32,114 bases of DNA from a bacterium (GCA_018814465.1 JAHIZR010000060.1:1-32114), one strand, 5' to 3'; shown: positions 9,179 through 17,246, numbered from the stretch's first letter. Numbers and translations: made by a program. Notes: a model not told the origin generated them from the letters alone.

Positions 9179-9208
9179 TTCTTAGTTAACAAACCTATCG
9201 CTGGTCAA
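9179..9208 (-). promoter_or_regulatory. Candidate promoter of the beta-helix gene
   Basis: On the minus strand TTGACC (9208-9203) is followed after 18 bases by TAAGAA (9184-9179). The -35 is good and the -10 weak. Its position favours translation from ATG at 9150 rather than the TTG at 9192. Confidence 0.35.
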
Positions 9209-9282
9209 AATCTGTTCATCAGGTCGGGTGCAAAATAATCCCGCACAGCAAAAAATGGCATCCGTCAGAAATTGGATATGAT

Positions 9283-9313
9283 CATGATAACCTAAAAGTT
9301 AGCATGATATCCT
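9283..9313 (+). repeat. 11-bp direct repeat, possible operator
   Basis: CATGATAACCT (9283-9293) and CATGATATCCT (9303-9313) differ at one base and are exactly 20 bases apart, about two helical turns. They lie about 75-105 bases upstream of the candidate -35 of the beta-helix gene. A regulator site is possible but unproven. Confidence 0.3.
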
Positions 9314-9519
9314 GTATAGTCATAACTCGACATAATAAGATAATATGGAATAGCGATTCTGTAAAGCGAAATCATAGGAATAATTGAGATTTATTGGCTG
9401 TGAATCTAACACATTCATCCTCACCAATTCCTTGTTTTAGCTTGAAGTTCACAGTAAAAACTATTATCTTAATTGCTTAGAGGTATAGGCTTAAACTATT
9501 GATATCATATAAGTAAGAT

Positions 9520-9687
9520 ATGTTCTCGACAGAGAATGATAGCAGATTGCAGCAATCAAGAAGCCGTACAGGCAGGTATTTCAACGAGGATCCGATTAGT
9601 GACCCAGTAAATATCGCTGTTTTCAGAATGCGGGAGAGAATTTTTATGGGAAAGCCTCCTGCCCAAAAGAGCGAGGATCGCGGGTGA
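9520..9687 (+). pseudogene. Possible relic of an Rhs/YD-repeat core
   Basis: A 55-codon open frame, too short for the ORF track, contains TGRYFNEDPIS. This resembles the TGR-aromatic-xxxDPI(G/S) motif at the end of Rhs-associated core domains. Nothing upstream in frame continues the Rhs fold, because a stop lies two codons before the ATG. The downstream residues do not look like the usual continuation. I read it as a fragment left by decay or recombination. A chance match to ten residues cannot be excluded. Confidence 0.35.
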
Positions 9688-9777
9688 GATTGCGAGAGGT
9701 TCAATCCCGGCGCGGAGAGCGGAAGCAGATCGATTGAATTGAGACCACTCACACTTTTCTAATATTTTCATGTTTAT

Positions 9778-9808
9778 TTGACAGGTTGTTTCCTGAATTC
9801 GTTATCGT
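9778..9808 (+). promoter_or_regulatory. Candidate promoter of the M32 carboxypeptidase gene
   Basis: There is a perfect -35, TTGACA (9778-9783). The -10 is weak, either TTATCG after 18 bases or TATCGT after 19. The start would fall about 45-50 bases before the gene. Confidence 0.4.
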
Positions 9809-9863
9809 TAGTCAGATTTGTTAAGGATAGCGATTCAAGGAGACGAAAAAGAAGGATACTTTC

Positions 9864-11372
9864 ATGATGGATACACGCACGGCTTACGAAGCACTGATAA
9901 AGGAATATAAAGCGGTCTCGACGCTCGGATCGATCGAGGGTTTACTGCATTGGGATCTGCAGACGATGATGCCGCGGAAGGGAGCGGTGATTCGCGCGGA
10001 TCAGATGGCGATTATTTCGGGTTTGGCGCACCAGAAGCTGACTTCTGACAAGGTGCGGGATCTGCTGGGGACGCTGAACACCGCGGAGAATACGCTTAGT
10101 GACGAAGAACGCGCGAATCTGCGCGAGATCGACCGGGATTTCACGCGCGCAACGAAACTGCCGCAGGAGCTGGTGGAGGAGCTGACTCGTCAACGGTCGA
10201 AGTGCCACAATGTCTGGGAAGCGGCGCGCGAAGCCGGAGACTTCTCAAAATTTGCCCCGGATCTGGAGAAACTCGTTGACTTGACCAAGCAGCAAGCGGA
10301 GTGTCTCGGATATGAGGATACGCCGCTGGATGCGCTGATCGATGAGTATGAACCGGGAGCGACGGCGGCGTCGCTAACGACGATGTTCAATGAAGCAAAA
10401 AAGACGACGATTCCGCTGCTGAATAAAATTCTGGGATCTGCGGTTAAAGCCAATTTCGATTTTCAGAAGCAAACCTTTCCGCAACCAAAGCAGAAGGCTT
10501 TCGGGGAAGAGATCACAACGGTGATCGGATTTGACAAGTTGGGTAGCCGGCTTGATTCAGCCGTGCATCCGTTCTGCTCGGGAGGCCGGGGCGATATTCG
10601 AATCACAGCGCGCTATAACGAGCATGCTCCGCAGCAGGCGATTTTCGGGATTATTCATGAAACCGGACATGGTTTGTATGAGCAGGGAGTGAGGGAGGAT
10701 ACGCTGGGGACGCCATTGTCACAGCCGCTGAGTTATGGACTGCATGAATCGCAGAGCCGAATGTGGGAGAATATCATCGGCCGCAGTCTGCCGTTTTGGA
10801 AATTAAGCTATCCGATTCTGACGAAGTATTTCGGGGCAGAGTTAAAGGGCGTCAGCGTTGAAGACTGGGTGCTGGCGATCAACCATGTCGAGCAGAGTTT
10901 TGTGCGGGTCGAGGCCGACGAACTTACTTATGATTTGCATATCATTCTGCGGTTCGAGATCGAACGTGAGCTGTTTGCCGGAACGATTTCGGTGGCGGAT
11001 TTGCCGACGGTGTGGAACAAGAAATTCGAGGACTACTTGGGCTTGACTCCTCCGAATAACGGCAAAGAGGGTGTGATGCAGGATATTCATTGGGCGATGG
11101 GAAGCTTCGGATACTTTCCGTCCTATAGTGTGGGAAACATCGCGGCGGCGCAGTTCTGGGCGAAGATGAAGGAAGATATGCCGAAGCTGGAACAGCAGAT
11201 AGAAACAGGCGACTTCAAGGATATTCTGAATTGGCTTATCGTGAACGTACATGAACAGGGCCGCCGCTATTCACGCGATGACCTGATGAAGCGCGCGACG
11301 GGGACTCCGCTGGATGTCAAGCACTATGCGAACTATTTGACGGAGAAGTTCACGAAGCTGTATCGGGTGTAA
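9864..11372 (+). CDS. M32 family (Taq-type) metallocarboxypeptidase
   Basis: This cytoplasmic zinc carboxypeptidase removes C-terminal residues from peptides and probably serves peptide turnover. The 502-residue length is normal for the family. The active site is visible: the zinc motif HETGH at residues 265-269, the third ligand Glu295 in HESQSRMWEN 26 residues after the second His, plus HPFC and GDIRITARY. GAAGGA seven bases upstream supports the start, where two ATG codons stand in tandem. It is followed by purine-rich heptamers and two family A repeats rather than a T-run terminator, so read-through into the small membrane gene is possible. The family assignment is firm. Confidence 0.95.
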   Translation: MMDTRTAYEALIKEYKAVSTLGSIEGLLHWDLQTMMPRKGAVIRADQMAIISGLAHQKLTSDKVRDLLGTLNTAENTLSDEERANLREIDRDFTRATKLPQELVEELTRQRSKCHNVWEAAREAGDFSKFAPDLEKLVDLTKQQAECLGYEDTPLDALIDEYEPGATAASLTTMFNEAKKTTIPLLNKILGSAVKANFDFQKQTFPQPKQKAFGEEITTVIGFDKLGSRLDSAVHPFCSGGRGDIRITARYNEHAPQQAIFGIIHETGHGLYEQGVREDTLGTPLSQPLSYGLHESQSRMWENIIGRSLPFWKLSYPILTKYFGAELKGVSVEDWVLAINHVEQSFVRVEADELTYDLHIILRFEIERELFAGTISVADLPTVWNKKFEDYLGLTPPNNGKEGVMQDIHWAMGSFGYFPSYSVGNIAAAQFWAKMKEDMPKLEQQIETGDFKDILNWLIVNVHEQGRRYSRDDLMKRATGTPLDVKHYANYLTEKFTKLYRV

Positions 11373-11410
11373 GGATGAAGGCGGAAGGATGAAGGATGAA
11401 GCCTGAAGAA

Positions 11411-11487
11411 GATTCCGGCAGGGTTGCGCTGAAAATATGTTGTGCCTGCAAGAAAAAGGAATTGGCTGCTTAACCCTGCTCGGCGGG
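11411..11487 (+). repeat. Family A structured repeat, copy A4
   Basis: It has GATTCCGGCAGGGTTGCGC on the left and GCTTAACCCTGCTCGGCGG on the right. The A-T version of the outer helix (GCAGGG/CCCTGC) and the bulged T match A3. The inner helix is weaker than in A2. A5 follows only eight bases later. Confidence 0.78.
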
Positions 11488-11494
11488 AAGGATA

Positions 11495-11567
11495 GAATTC
11501 CGGCCGGGTTGCGCACCATTACAGATTTGTTTGCTGAACATTCTCTGTGCTTAGCCCGGCTCGGCGG
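11495..11567 (+). repeat. Family A structured repeat, copy A5
   Basis: It has AATTCCGGCCGGGTTGCGCAC on the left and GTGCTTAGCCCGGCTCGG on the right. The C-G version of the outer helix matches A2. It lies in tandem with A4 although the two belong to different sequence subtypes, so this is not a simple local duplication. Confidence 0.8.
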
Positions 11568-11590
11568 AGATGGTTTTTTGAAGGTGGATA

Positions 11591-11851
11591 ATGGCACTCT
11601 ATTTTGTTATCGGTGTATTAGTCGTGGCTGCTGTGATTGGGTGGTTGGCGAACGTGTCAACGCATAATCGGTATCTTGAAGCTGCTCATCTGGGCTTTCC
11701 GCTAATCGTTATTGTGATTTGCTTTCGGTTATTCTTGCAGGGATATCCTTACTATGCAGTCGGGCTCTTCGTTTTTTACGGTGTCATCTTTTCCATATCA
11801 GTAGTACTGCGAGCAAAAAGGCGAAGAGCATATAACCGTACGTGGAAATAA
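11591..11851 (+). CDS. Small hypothetical membrane protein
   Basis: The 86-residue protein is very hydrophobic, with three likely membrane segments at about residues 3-20, 33-50 and 56-74. It ends in a basic tail (RAKRRRAYNRTWK), which suggests a cytoplasmic C terminus. AAGGTGG just before the ATG can serve as ribosome binding site. I recognise no family. It lies between two repeat clusters and could share transcription with the carboxypeptidase. Hydrophobicity and a plausible ribosome binding site make it likely to be real, with no function to offer. Confidence 0.6.
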   Translation: MALYFVIGVLVVAAVIGWLANVSTHNRYLEAAHLGFPLIVIVICFRLFLQGYPYYAVGLFVFYGVIFSISVVLRAKRRRAYNRTWK

Positions 11852-11929
11852 AAAAGAGGTGGGAATTATGAAACCTGAAACTCGAAACGAGAAACTTGAA
11901 AGGATACATCCGATAGATGTATTTCTCCA

Positions 11930-11964
11930 GATTCCGGGCACCCGGGGACGGGCGCCTCGGCGGA
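11930..11964 (+). repeat. Family S short hairpin repeat, copy S1
   Basis: CCGGGCACCCG pairs with CGGGCGCCTCGG around a GGGA loop, leaving one bulged T before the final CGG, as in family A. It is identical over about 34 bases to the copy at 24579. A6 begins only a few bases later. Confidence 0.75.
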
Positions 11965-11976
11965 ACATTATGTTCC
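11962..11976. repeat. 15-bp palindrome joining S1 and A6
   Basis: GGAACAT-T-ATGTTCC is a perfect palindrome formed where the right end of S1 meets the left end of A6. It follows partly from the fact that the repeat ends (TTCCG and CGGCGGAA) are themselves inverted copies. Confidence 0.5.
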
Positions 11977-12045
11977 GGGTAAGGTTGCGCATCTAAAAAT
12001 GATACGATAACCGAGCGATTTCTGCGCTTAGCTCGGCTCGGCGAG
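11971..12045 (+). repeat. Family A structured repeat, copy A6 (degenerate left arm)
   Basis: The right arm (TGCGCTTAGCTCGGCTCGG) and the inner GCGCA/TGCGC helix are kept, but the left outer arm (GGTAAGG) no longer pairs well. The loop shares CGATTTCTG with copy A8. Confidence 0.65.
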
Positions 12046-12050
12046 AAGGG

Positions 12051-12076
12051 AACCCACACCCCGGAGGGTGTGGGTT
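12051..12076. terminator. Convergent hairpin between the small membrane gene and the symporter
   Basis: AACCCACACCC pairs perfectly with GGGTGTGGGTT (11 base pairs) around a CGGA loop. No T run follows on either strand. Its place between two converging genes suggests a bidirectional terminator or RNA 3'-end protector. Confidence 0.5.
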
Positions 12077-12098
12077 AGTATGGATGAAGGGGAATGTG

Positions 12099-13364
12099 CT
12101 ATTTGATGTTGAAGTCGGGATTGTCTTGATTAAAGATTTTTTCATTGAGCTCGCCTTCGGACTTGGCGATCACGACAGCGGCGGCGGAATCCCCCGTAAT
12201 ATTGACGGCAGTCCGCATCATATCAAGCAAGCGATCCACGCCGATAATGAGCGCGATACCCTCGACGGGAAGGTTAACGGAGATGAGCACCATTGACAGG
12301 GTGATCAGACCGACACCGGGTACTCCGGCGGCGCCGATGGAGGCGAGCGACGCGGTTAAGACTACTGTGACCAGATCGGGGATCGTCAGGCTGATATTAT
12401 AGACTTGAGCGATGAAGGCCGCCGCGACTCCCTGCATGATCGCCGTGCCATCCATGTTGATGGTTGCGCCGAGCGGCAGAGCAAAACTGGCGATGCCGCT
12501 GGAGACACCGTTTCGAGTTTCATTGACTTCCATCGTGACCGGGAGTGTGGCATTGGATGAAGAGGTCGAGAAGGCGACGGTCATCGCGGGAAACATGTTC
12601 TTGTAAAACTGCACGGGAGAGACACGGCCGATTACTGTGAGTAGCGCGGGATAGACAAGAGCAAGCTGCAACAAAAGCGCGGCAATCAGCGTCAAAACAT
12701 AACTAAGCAAGGGCAGGAGCACATCGAGTCCCTGCTCGATAAAAACCTTCGAAATAAGCGCGAACACACCGGGAACAGCCAGCCAGAGAACGATTTCCAC
12801 TACGCGCATCATCATGTCATTCAGTACTTCCAGGATGCGCATCACCGGCTCACTCTTCTTTCCTATCTGAGCCAGTGCAATCCCCACGATCAGTGCGAAA
12901 AAGATAATCTGCAGCATGGAGCCTTCGACCATGGACTGAAAGGGATTCTTGGGAATCATGTCCACGAATACATCCATGATGAAGGGAGCTTCCTTTGGAG
13001 TGAAGGAGGCATCTGTCGGGATCGTTATAGACTCTCCCGGGCGCACAATACCGGCGGCGAGTGTGAGTGCGATAGTCACCGCGATCGCTGTTGTAACCAT
13101 ATAGAGAACAACGACTTTTATACCAACCCTACCCAATTTCTTAGGATCGCCGACGGAAGCAGCTCCATAAGTGAGGGAGATCAGGACAATGGGCACAACC
13201 AGCATCGTAATCGCACGGAGAAAGATGCTGCCGATGGGCTGGAAAAGCCACTTAACCAGACCGTCATTGAATTCGGCTGAAAAAGCGTTGTGGGCCACGA
13301 TGCCGAAAATCAAGCCGGCGCCCAATGCGATTAATATCCAGGATGTAAGAGATAATTTTTTCAT
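12099..13364 (-). CDS. Dicarboxylate/amino acid:cation symporter (DAACS, GltP/DctA-like)
   Basis: This inner-membrane transporter belongs to the family that brings in glutamate, aspartate or C4-dicarboxylates with Na+ or H+. From ATG at 13364 it has 421 residues, the usual size. Family signatures are present: SSSNATLP near residue 266 (re-entrant loop), NMDGTA near 301, and DMMRTAVNITGD near 386, which includes the substrate-binding Asp region. The longer ORF in the track would translate repeat S2 (MESAGPPVFGRPEF), so I prefer the internal MKKLSLTSW start, although no good ribosome binding site precedes it. It is divergent from the TonB operon. The exact substrate cannot be told from sequence. 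Confidence 0.93.
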   Translation of the reverse strand: MKKLSLTSWILIALGAGLIFGIVAHNAFSAEFNDGLVKWLFQPIGSIFLRAITMLVVPIVLISLTYGAASVGDPKKLGRVGIKVVVLYMVTTAIAVTIALTLAAGIVRPGESITIPTDASFTPKEAPFIMDVFVDMIPKNPFQSMVEGSMLQIIFFALIVGIALAQIGKKSEPVMRILEVLNDMMMRVVEIVLWLAVPGVFALISKVFIEQGLDVLLPLLSYVLTLIAALLLQLALVYPALLTVIGRVSPVQFYKNMFPAMTVAFSTSSSNATLPVTMEVNETRNGVSSGIASFALPLGATINMDGTAIMQGVAAAFIAQVYNISLTIPDLVTVVLTASLASIGAAGVPGVGLITLSMVLISVNLPVEGIALIIGVDRLLDMMRTAVNITGDSAAAVVIAKSEGELNEKIFNQDNPDFNIK

Positions 13365-13400
13365 GGAGCCGCTACTCAAGTATTGTAAATCACAACAGCA

Positions 13401-13440
13401 GAATTCCGGGCGCCCGAAGACGGGCGGCCCGGCGGATTCC
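13401..13440 (+). repeat. Family S short hairpin repeat, copy S2
   Basis: CCGGGCGCCCG pairs with CGGGCGGCCCGG around an AAGA loop, again with one extra base in the right arm. It is the only A or S copy located upstream of genes, between the divergent symporter and TonB operon. Confidence 0.7.
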
Positions 13441-13448
13441 AATAGACA

Positions 13449-13467
13449 GGTTCTAAGTTAGAGAACC
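13449..13467. promoter_or_regulatory. Inverted repeat, possible operator
   Basis: GGTTCT-7-AGAACC is a perfect six-base inverted repeat in the divergent intergenic region, about 55-60 bases before the TonB gene. It could be a dimeric repressor site or a small RNA hairpin. I see no consensus promoter that decides between these. Confidence 0.3.
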
Positions 13468-13521
13468 GAATCATGAATCGCAACAGGAAAGCAGCATAGA
13501 ATTAACTTCAATCGGAGAAAA

Positions 13522-15828
13522 TTGATTTTGAATGCCAACTCGAAGCAGAGGCGCTCGATTCCGGACTCAGCTCGCGCCAACATCCTGAGTTCGATATGCG
13601 TACTATTGGCGCTTCTTCTGGGCGGAGTTTGCCCGAACTCCGCAATGGCGCATGTAACAATTTCCGGCAAAATCCATGATCTGGAGACCGGAGAATCCAT
13701 CCCCGGCGTGGCCGTGATGGTCAAGGGTACGACCCGCGGCGATGCCGCTAATGTGGAGGGATTTTTCTCGATTCCGAATCTGGAGGCCGGCGCAAATACG
13801 CTGATCTTCTCGGCGTTGGGATACGAGCGGAAGGAAATGATGATTGAGCTCGCGGATGGCGAGAGCATTAATATTCTGACCGATATGAAGCCTATGGCAT
13901 TGAAGATGGGCGAGGTCGAGATCGTCACGGAATACGAAAACGAGGATCCGAAGTTTGCTCCCGAGGTCGCGCGAATCCGGGTTTCAGCCAAACAACTAAG
14001 CAAAGTTCCGCAAGTTGCCGAGGCTGATCTGTTTCGCGCGCTGCAAATCATGCCGGGCGTGCTGCCTTCATCCGACTTTTCGGCGGACCTGAATATTTGG
14101 GGCGGCTCGGCGGATCAGAACCTGATTCTATTAAACGGCATCAATGTTTATAAGCCCTCTCACTTGGGCGGATTCTTCTCCATCTTTAATATGGACGCCA
14201 TTAAGGATGTCAAGCTGATCAAGGGAGGTTTCGGAGCAAAATACGGCGGCAGATTATCGGCTGTGGTGGATATCTCCGACCGGGAAGGCAACCGCAACGA
14301 AACACATGGAAAGGTTGGCGTTTCCTTCTTATCTTCGCAGGCAATGTTTGAAGGACCGCTGCCAAAAGGATCATGGATGGTGGCGGGGCGGCGCACCTAT
14401 GTCGATGGCGCGACGAAGCTGCTCAAGGACTGGAAAGTAGTTAGCGACGATTTCCCCTATTATTTTTATGATTTCAATGCGAAAGTTACTCGAGATTTTG
14501 AAAACGGAGATCGCCTGACGCCTTCGGTGTATTATGGAGATGATATCTTTAAGATTACTTCATCCTCGAATGACCGTATTCGGTTGAACTGGGGCAATCG
14601 TACCTATAGTCTGCCCTATGTGCATATTTTCTCGCCGAAGCTTTATTCGAGACACACGCTTGCGGGGAGCCATTTTAATGCCCGTCAGCGCTTTGAAACG
14701 ACAGATGCCTGGTTCGAGTGGGAAAACGAAATGCGGGATTTCACGGCCAAGAGTGAATTCACTTGGTATCCTAATGCGCGGAATACAATTGAATTCGGCG
14801 CGCAGAGCAAGTATATTGATGCCAGTTTATTGGTCCAGGATCAGAATCGCGTGTACTTAGACGCAAATCCTGACGGCAATCTGGCTTCTGTATACGTTTC
14901 CGACAACTATCGGGTAACTGAAAAGTTTACGGTCACTCCCGGTTTGCGATATGAATATTTCTCACTGTCCGATCAGCACGAGCCGCAGCCGCGACTGGGC
15001 TGGCGATATGATTTGAATGATCATTCGACGCTCAGCGCCGCTTGGGGAATGTATACTCAATATCAGCAATTGGTTTCTTTCGGCAGCGGGTTTGTTTCGA
15101 TTTTCGATTCCTATGTTCCATTGGATGAATCGTTTGAACCGAACCGAGGATATCAATATGCGCTGTCTTATGTAAACGAGCGAATCGGACCTTTCCGATT
15201 TACCTGGGACATCTATTATAAGAAGTTCCGGAACGTGATTGAGTTTGAGATTCGGCAGGAAGATGACGGTGACTCCGAACTGAACGACATGTTCATGACG
15301 GGTGACGGCTATGCGTATGGCATCGATGCGCTGCTCGAAGGAACTTGGGGAAGCTACGACGTCTTCATTGGTTATGCGCTTGGGCAGAGCCGGAGGTCAT
15401 TCAGTAAAATCGACAGCGGGCTGGTTTACCCAACACATTTTGACAAGCTGCATAACTCGAATGTTACTTTAAGCCGGAAGATTCGCAAGCGGGCGAAGTT
15501 AGAGGTTCGCTGTTCCTACAGCTCCGGCAAGCCGCAGGATCGTCCGGTGGCGGCTTACAGTCCCGGTTTGGACTTGCCCGGGCACTTCTTCGAACGCGGC
15601 CGGAAGAACGCCTATCGCGTTCCCGATTATTTCAGATTAGATGTGGCCTATCGTCTGCGATATGACTTCAAGCGGTGGAGCTTCTCGCCGTATATCGAGT
15701 TCATCAATCTAACCGGCAGGAAGAACCGGCTGGCAGAACAGATCAGTGTAGAGACCAATCCTCCCACAACGGATTGGATAAACCAGCTTCCATTCATCCC
15801 CTCGATCGGCTTCACGGCGGAGTTTTAA
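13522..15828 (+). CDS. TonB-dependent outer-membrane receptor with N-terminal CarboxypepD_reg domain
   Basis: This is an outer-membrane receptor of about 768 residues. It has a signal peptide (VLLALLLGGV...NSAMA) and a carboxypeptidase-regulatory-like beta domain (about 45-125, with GESIPGVAVMVKGT). The plug domain follows (about 150-250, GVLPSSDFSADLNIWGGS, LLNGINVY, GGFGAKYGGRLSAVVDI), then a beta barrel ending in Phe. It imports an unknown ligand with TonB energy. No in-frame ATG exists before the signal peptide, so translation must begin at TTG: 13522, or more likely 13528, which is better spaced from GGAG at 13514. Two bases separate its stop from the DUF4249-like gene. The substrate is unknown. 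Confidence 0.9.
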   Translation: MILNANSKQRRSIPDSARANILSSICVLLALLLGGVCPNSAMAHVTISGKIHDLETGESIPGVAVMVKGTTRGDAANVEGFFSIPNLEAGANTLIFSALGYERKEMMIELADGESINILTDMKPMALKMGEVEIVTEYENEDPKFAPEVARIRVSAKQLSKVPQVAEADLFRALQIMPGVLPSSDFSADLNIWGGSADQNLILLNGINVYKPSHLGGFFSIFNMDAIKDVKLIKGGFGAKYGGRLSAVVDISDREGNRNETHGKVGVSFLSSQAMFEGPLPKGSWMVAGRRTYVDGATKLLKDWKVVSDDFPYYFYDFNAKVTRDFENGDRLTPSVYYGDDIFKITSSSNDRIRLNWGNRTYSLPYVHIFSPKLYSRHTLAGSHFNARQRFETTDAWFEWENEMRDFTAKSEFTWYPNARNTIEFGAQSKYIDASLLVQDQNRVYLDANPDGNLASVYVSDNYRVTEKFTVTPGLRYEYFSLSDQHEPQPRLGWRYDLNDHSTLSAAWGMYTQYQQLVSFGSGFVSIFDSYVPLDESFEPNRGYQYALSYVNERIGPFRFTWDIYYKKFRNVIEFEIRQEDDGDSELNDMFMTGDGYAYGIDALLEGTWGSYDVFIGYALGQSRRSFSKIDSGLVYPTHFDKLHNSNVTLSRKIRKRAKLEVRCSYSSGKPQDRPVAAYSPGLDLPGHFFERGRKNAYRVPDYFRLDVAYRLRYDFKRWSFSPYIEFINLTGRKNRLAEQISVETNPPTTDWINQLPFIPSIGFTAEF

Positions 15829-15830
15829 TC

Positions 15831-16673
15831 ATGAAAAAAATATACATTGCCTCAATCTTATCAACTCTCTTGGCGCTCAGCTTCACGTCATGCGACAGCG
15901 AACCGGAAGAGAATTTTGTCGAGAAAATTGTTGTTCAGGGAACCATGTATACAGGTCTACCGATGCAGGTTGATCTGGCAAAGTCCCTCTATTGGAATCT
16001 GTACTATGATCAGGATGCGCAAAGACTGACGGGAGCGATTGTGCGCATGATCGTTGATGACGGGACAGAGTACGAACTGACGGAAGAAAATTCCGGCATT
16101 CCCGGAACCTATAAGGCGGCAGCCGACGCGCCGATGGTCGAACAAGGGAGCAAATACGATCTTTATGCAGAGCATGACGGTCGCGTTGTTACTGCCACGA
16201 CCACGGCTGTTGCCGAGTTCAGTTTCGACTGGATTAGTCTGCCGCGAAACGATCCGAACAATCCGGATACATTGATGTTCGGAGTGGATTCACTGGGACT
16301 TGCTGTGCTCTGGACAGACAATCCGGTGAACTTCGGCTACGCGTTTCTGTTTGAGAATCTGGAACCGGATTGGTTTGAGGATTATCGCCAGGCCAGCGAT
16401 AATTTAGGCAAGGCGGAGTCGCCGCTTTCGGCGTGGGTTGTGCAGGATCGCGAGGACTTGCTGATTCCCTGGGTGGCGCTGCTCATTACAGGCAACTACC
16501 GCTTTCGGATGTATTCCTGTGATCCGGCGCTTTGGAATTATTTTGGAACGGTGGCGGTTAACAGCGCAGACAATGAGCCTGTGTCGAATGTCGAAGGCGG
16601 CTTAGGTGTTTTCTGTGCTGTGGGCGCAGATACGGCTTATTTTTATTTGGACAGCCAACTGGGGCCGCAGTGA
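15831..16673 (+). CDS. DUF4249-like lipoprotein, partner of the TonB receptor
   Basis: The 280-residue protein begins MKKIYIASILST and has a lipoprotein signal ending FTSC, so Cys near residue 21 is probably lipidated. The mature part starts with a beta-rich region (VVQGTMYTGLPMQVDL, then GAIVRMIVDDG..YELTE) typical of DUF4249 proteins, which in Bacteroidetes commonly sit next to TonB receptors. The track begins at 15675, but ATG at 15831 follows GGAG by eight bases and is two bases from the receptor stop, indicating translational coupling. The inferred role is ligand capture or delivery at the outer membrane. The family assignment is by general resemblance. Confidence 0.75.
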   Translation: MKKIYIASILSTLLALSFTSCDSEPEENFVEKIVVQGTMYTGLPMQVDLAKSLYWNLYYDQDAQRLTGAIVRMIVDDGTEYELTEENSGIPGTYKAAADAPMVEQGSKYDLYAEHDGRVVTATTTAVAEFSFDWISLPRNDPNNPDTLMFGVDSLGLAVLWTDNPVNFGYAFLFENLEPDWFEDYRQASDNLGKAESPLSAWVVQDREDLLIPWVALLITGNYRFRMYSCDPALWNYFGTVAVNSADNEPVSNVEGGLGVFCAVGADTAYFYLDSQLGPQ

Positions 16674-16694
16674 AGGAGAAAGGAGAAAGGATAA

Positions 16695-17246
16695 ATGAAT
16701 AGAGAAGAAGCCTGGGCATTGCTCTGTGAATGGACAGAGAACGATGCCTTAAGAAAACATGCGTTGGCCGTCGAAGCGGCGATGCGCTTCTATGCCCAGA
16801 AGTTCGGCGAGGATCCTGATGAGTGGGGAATCGTCGGACTGCTGCATGATTTCGACTATGAAAAGTATCCGACGATGGAAGAGCATCCCTATAAGGGCGT
16901 CGAGCATCTAAGATCGATCGGTGTGCCGGAAAGCTGGTGCGAAGCGATTTTAGCGCATGCTCCTTATACCGGACAGAAGGCGGAGTCGACTATGGCGAAA
17001 TCACTTCTGGCGAGCGATGAGCTTACGGGATTGATCGTGGCGACAACCTTAGTACAGCCCTCCAAGAAAATCGCCGATTTGAAGCCGAAGTCCGTGAAGA
17101 AGCGCATGAAGGAAAAAGCATTCGCCAAGAAAGTCAACAGGGAAGATATCATTCAAGGGGCGGAGATGCTGGGCATCCCGCTGGAAGAACATATCGAAAA
17201 TGTCGTGAATGCCATGCGCGATTCCGCCGAGGCGCTGGGATTGTAG
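16695..17246 (+). CDS. HD-domain hydrolase (HDIG-like)
   Basis: The 183-residue cytoplasmic protein carries a complete HD metal-binding pattern: His22 (RKHALAVE), His51-Asp52 (LLHDFDYE), His64 or His71, His88 (ILAHAPYTG) and Asp108 (LASDELTG). HD enzymes hydrolyse phosphate esters, often of nucleotides, but the substrate here is unknown. The C-terminal third is Lys-rich (KPKSVKKRMKEKAFAKK). AGGAG repeats just upstream (AAGGAGAAAGGAGAAAGGA) provide ribosome binding. The 21-base gap to the lipoprotein gene and the terminator directly after it make it the last gene of the TonB operon. Whether it functions with the receptor is unclear. Confidence 0.87.
   Translation: MNREEAWALLCEWTENDALRKHALAVEAAMRFYAQKFGEDPDEWGIVGLLHDFDYEKYPTMEEHPYKGVEHLRSIGVPESWCEAILAHAPYTGQKAESTMAKSLLASDELTGLIVATTLVQPSKKIADLKPKSVKKRMKEKAFAKKVNREDIIQGAEMLGIPLEEHIENVVNAMRDSAEALGL

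Larger units (their letters stand above)
9193..9863. other. AT-rich divergent intergenic region
   Basis: This stretch between the divergent beta-helix and carboxypeptidase genes is more AT-rich than its surroundings. It holds a pair of 11-base direct repeats (9283 and 9303), a short possible Rhs relic (9520-9687) and a TTGACA -35 box before the carboxypeptidase. The two minus-strand ORFs listed at 9477-9771 resemble nothing I know and run antisense to the Rhs-like motif. I see no convincing gene. Confidence 0.5.

Noticed and set aside
11271-11667. ORFs at 11271-11597 (minus) and 11437-11667 (plus)
   Set aside because: They are translations of family A repeats A4 and A5. The same peptide (PPSRAKHR) recurs in other ORFs wherever a repeat lies, so it reflects repeated DNA, not a protein family.
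11784-12059. Minus-strand ORFs at 11784-12059 and 11798-11992
   Set aside because: They cross S1, A6 and the small membrane gene antisense. There is no ribosome binding site and the peptide motif comes from the repeat.
13365-13442. N-terminal extension of the symporter (MESAGPPVFGRPEF...)
   Set aside because: It translates repeat S2. The family length and MKKLSLTSW favour the start at 13364.
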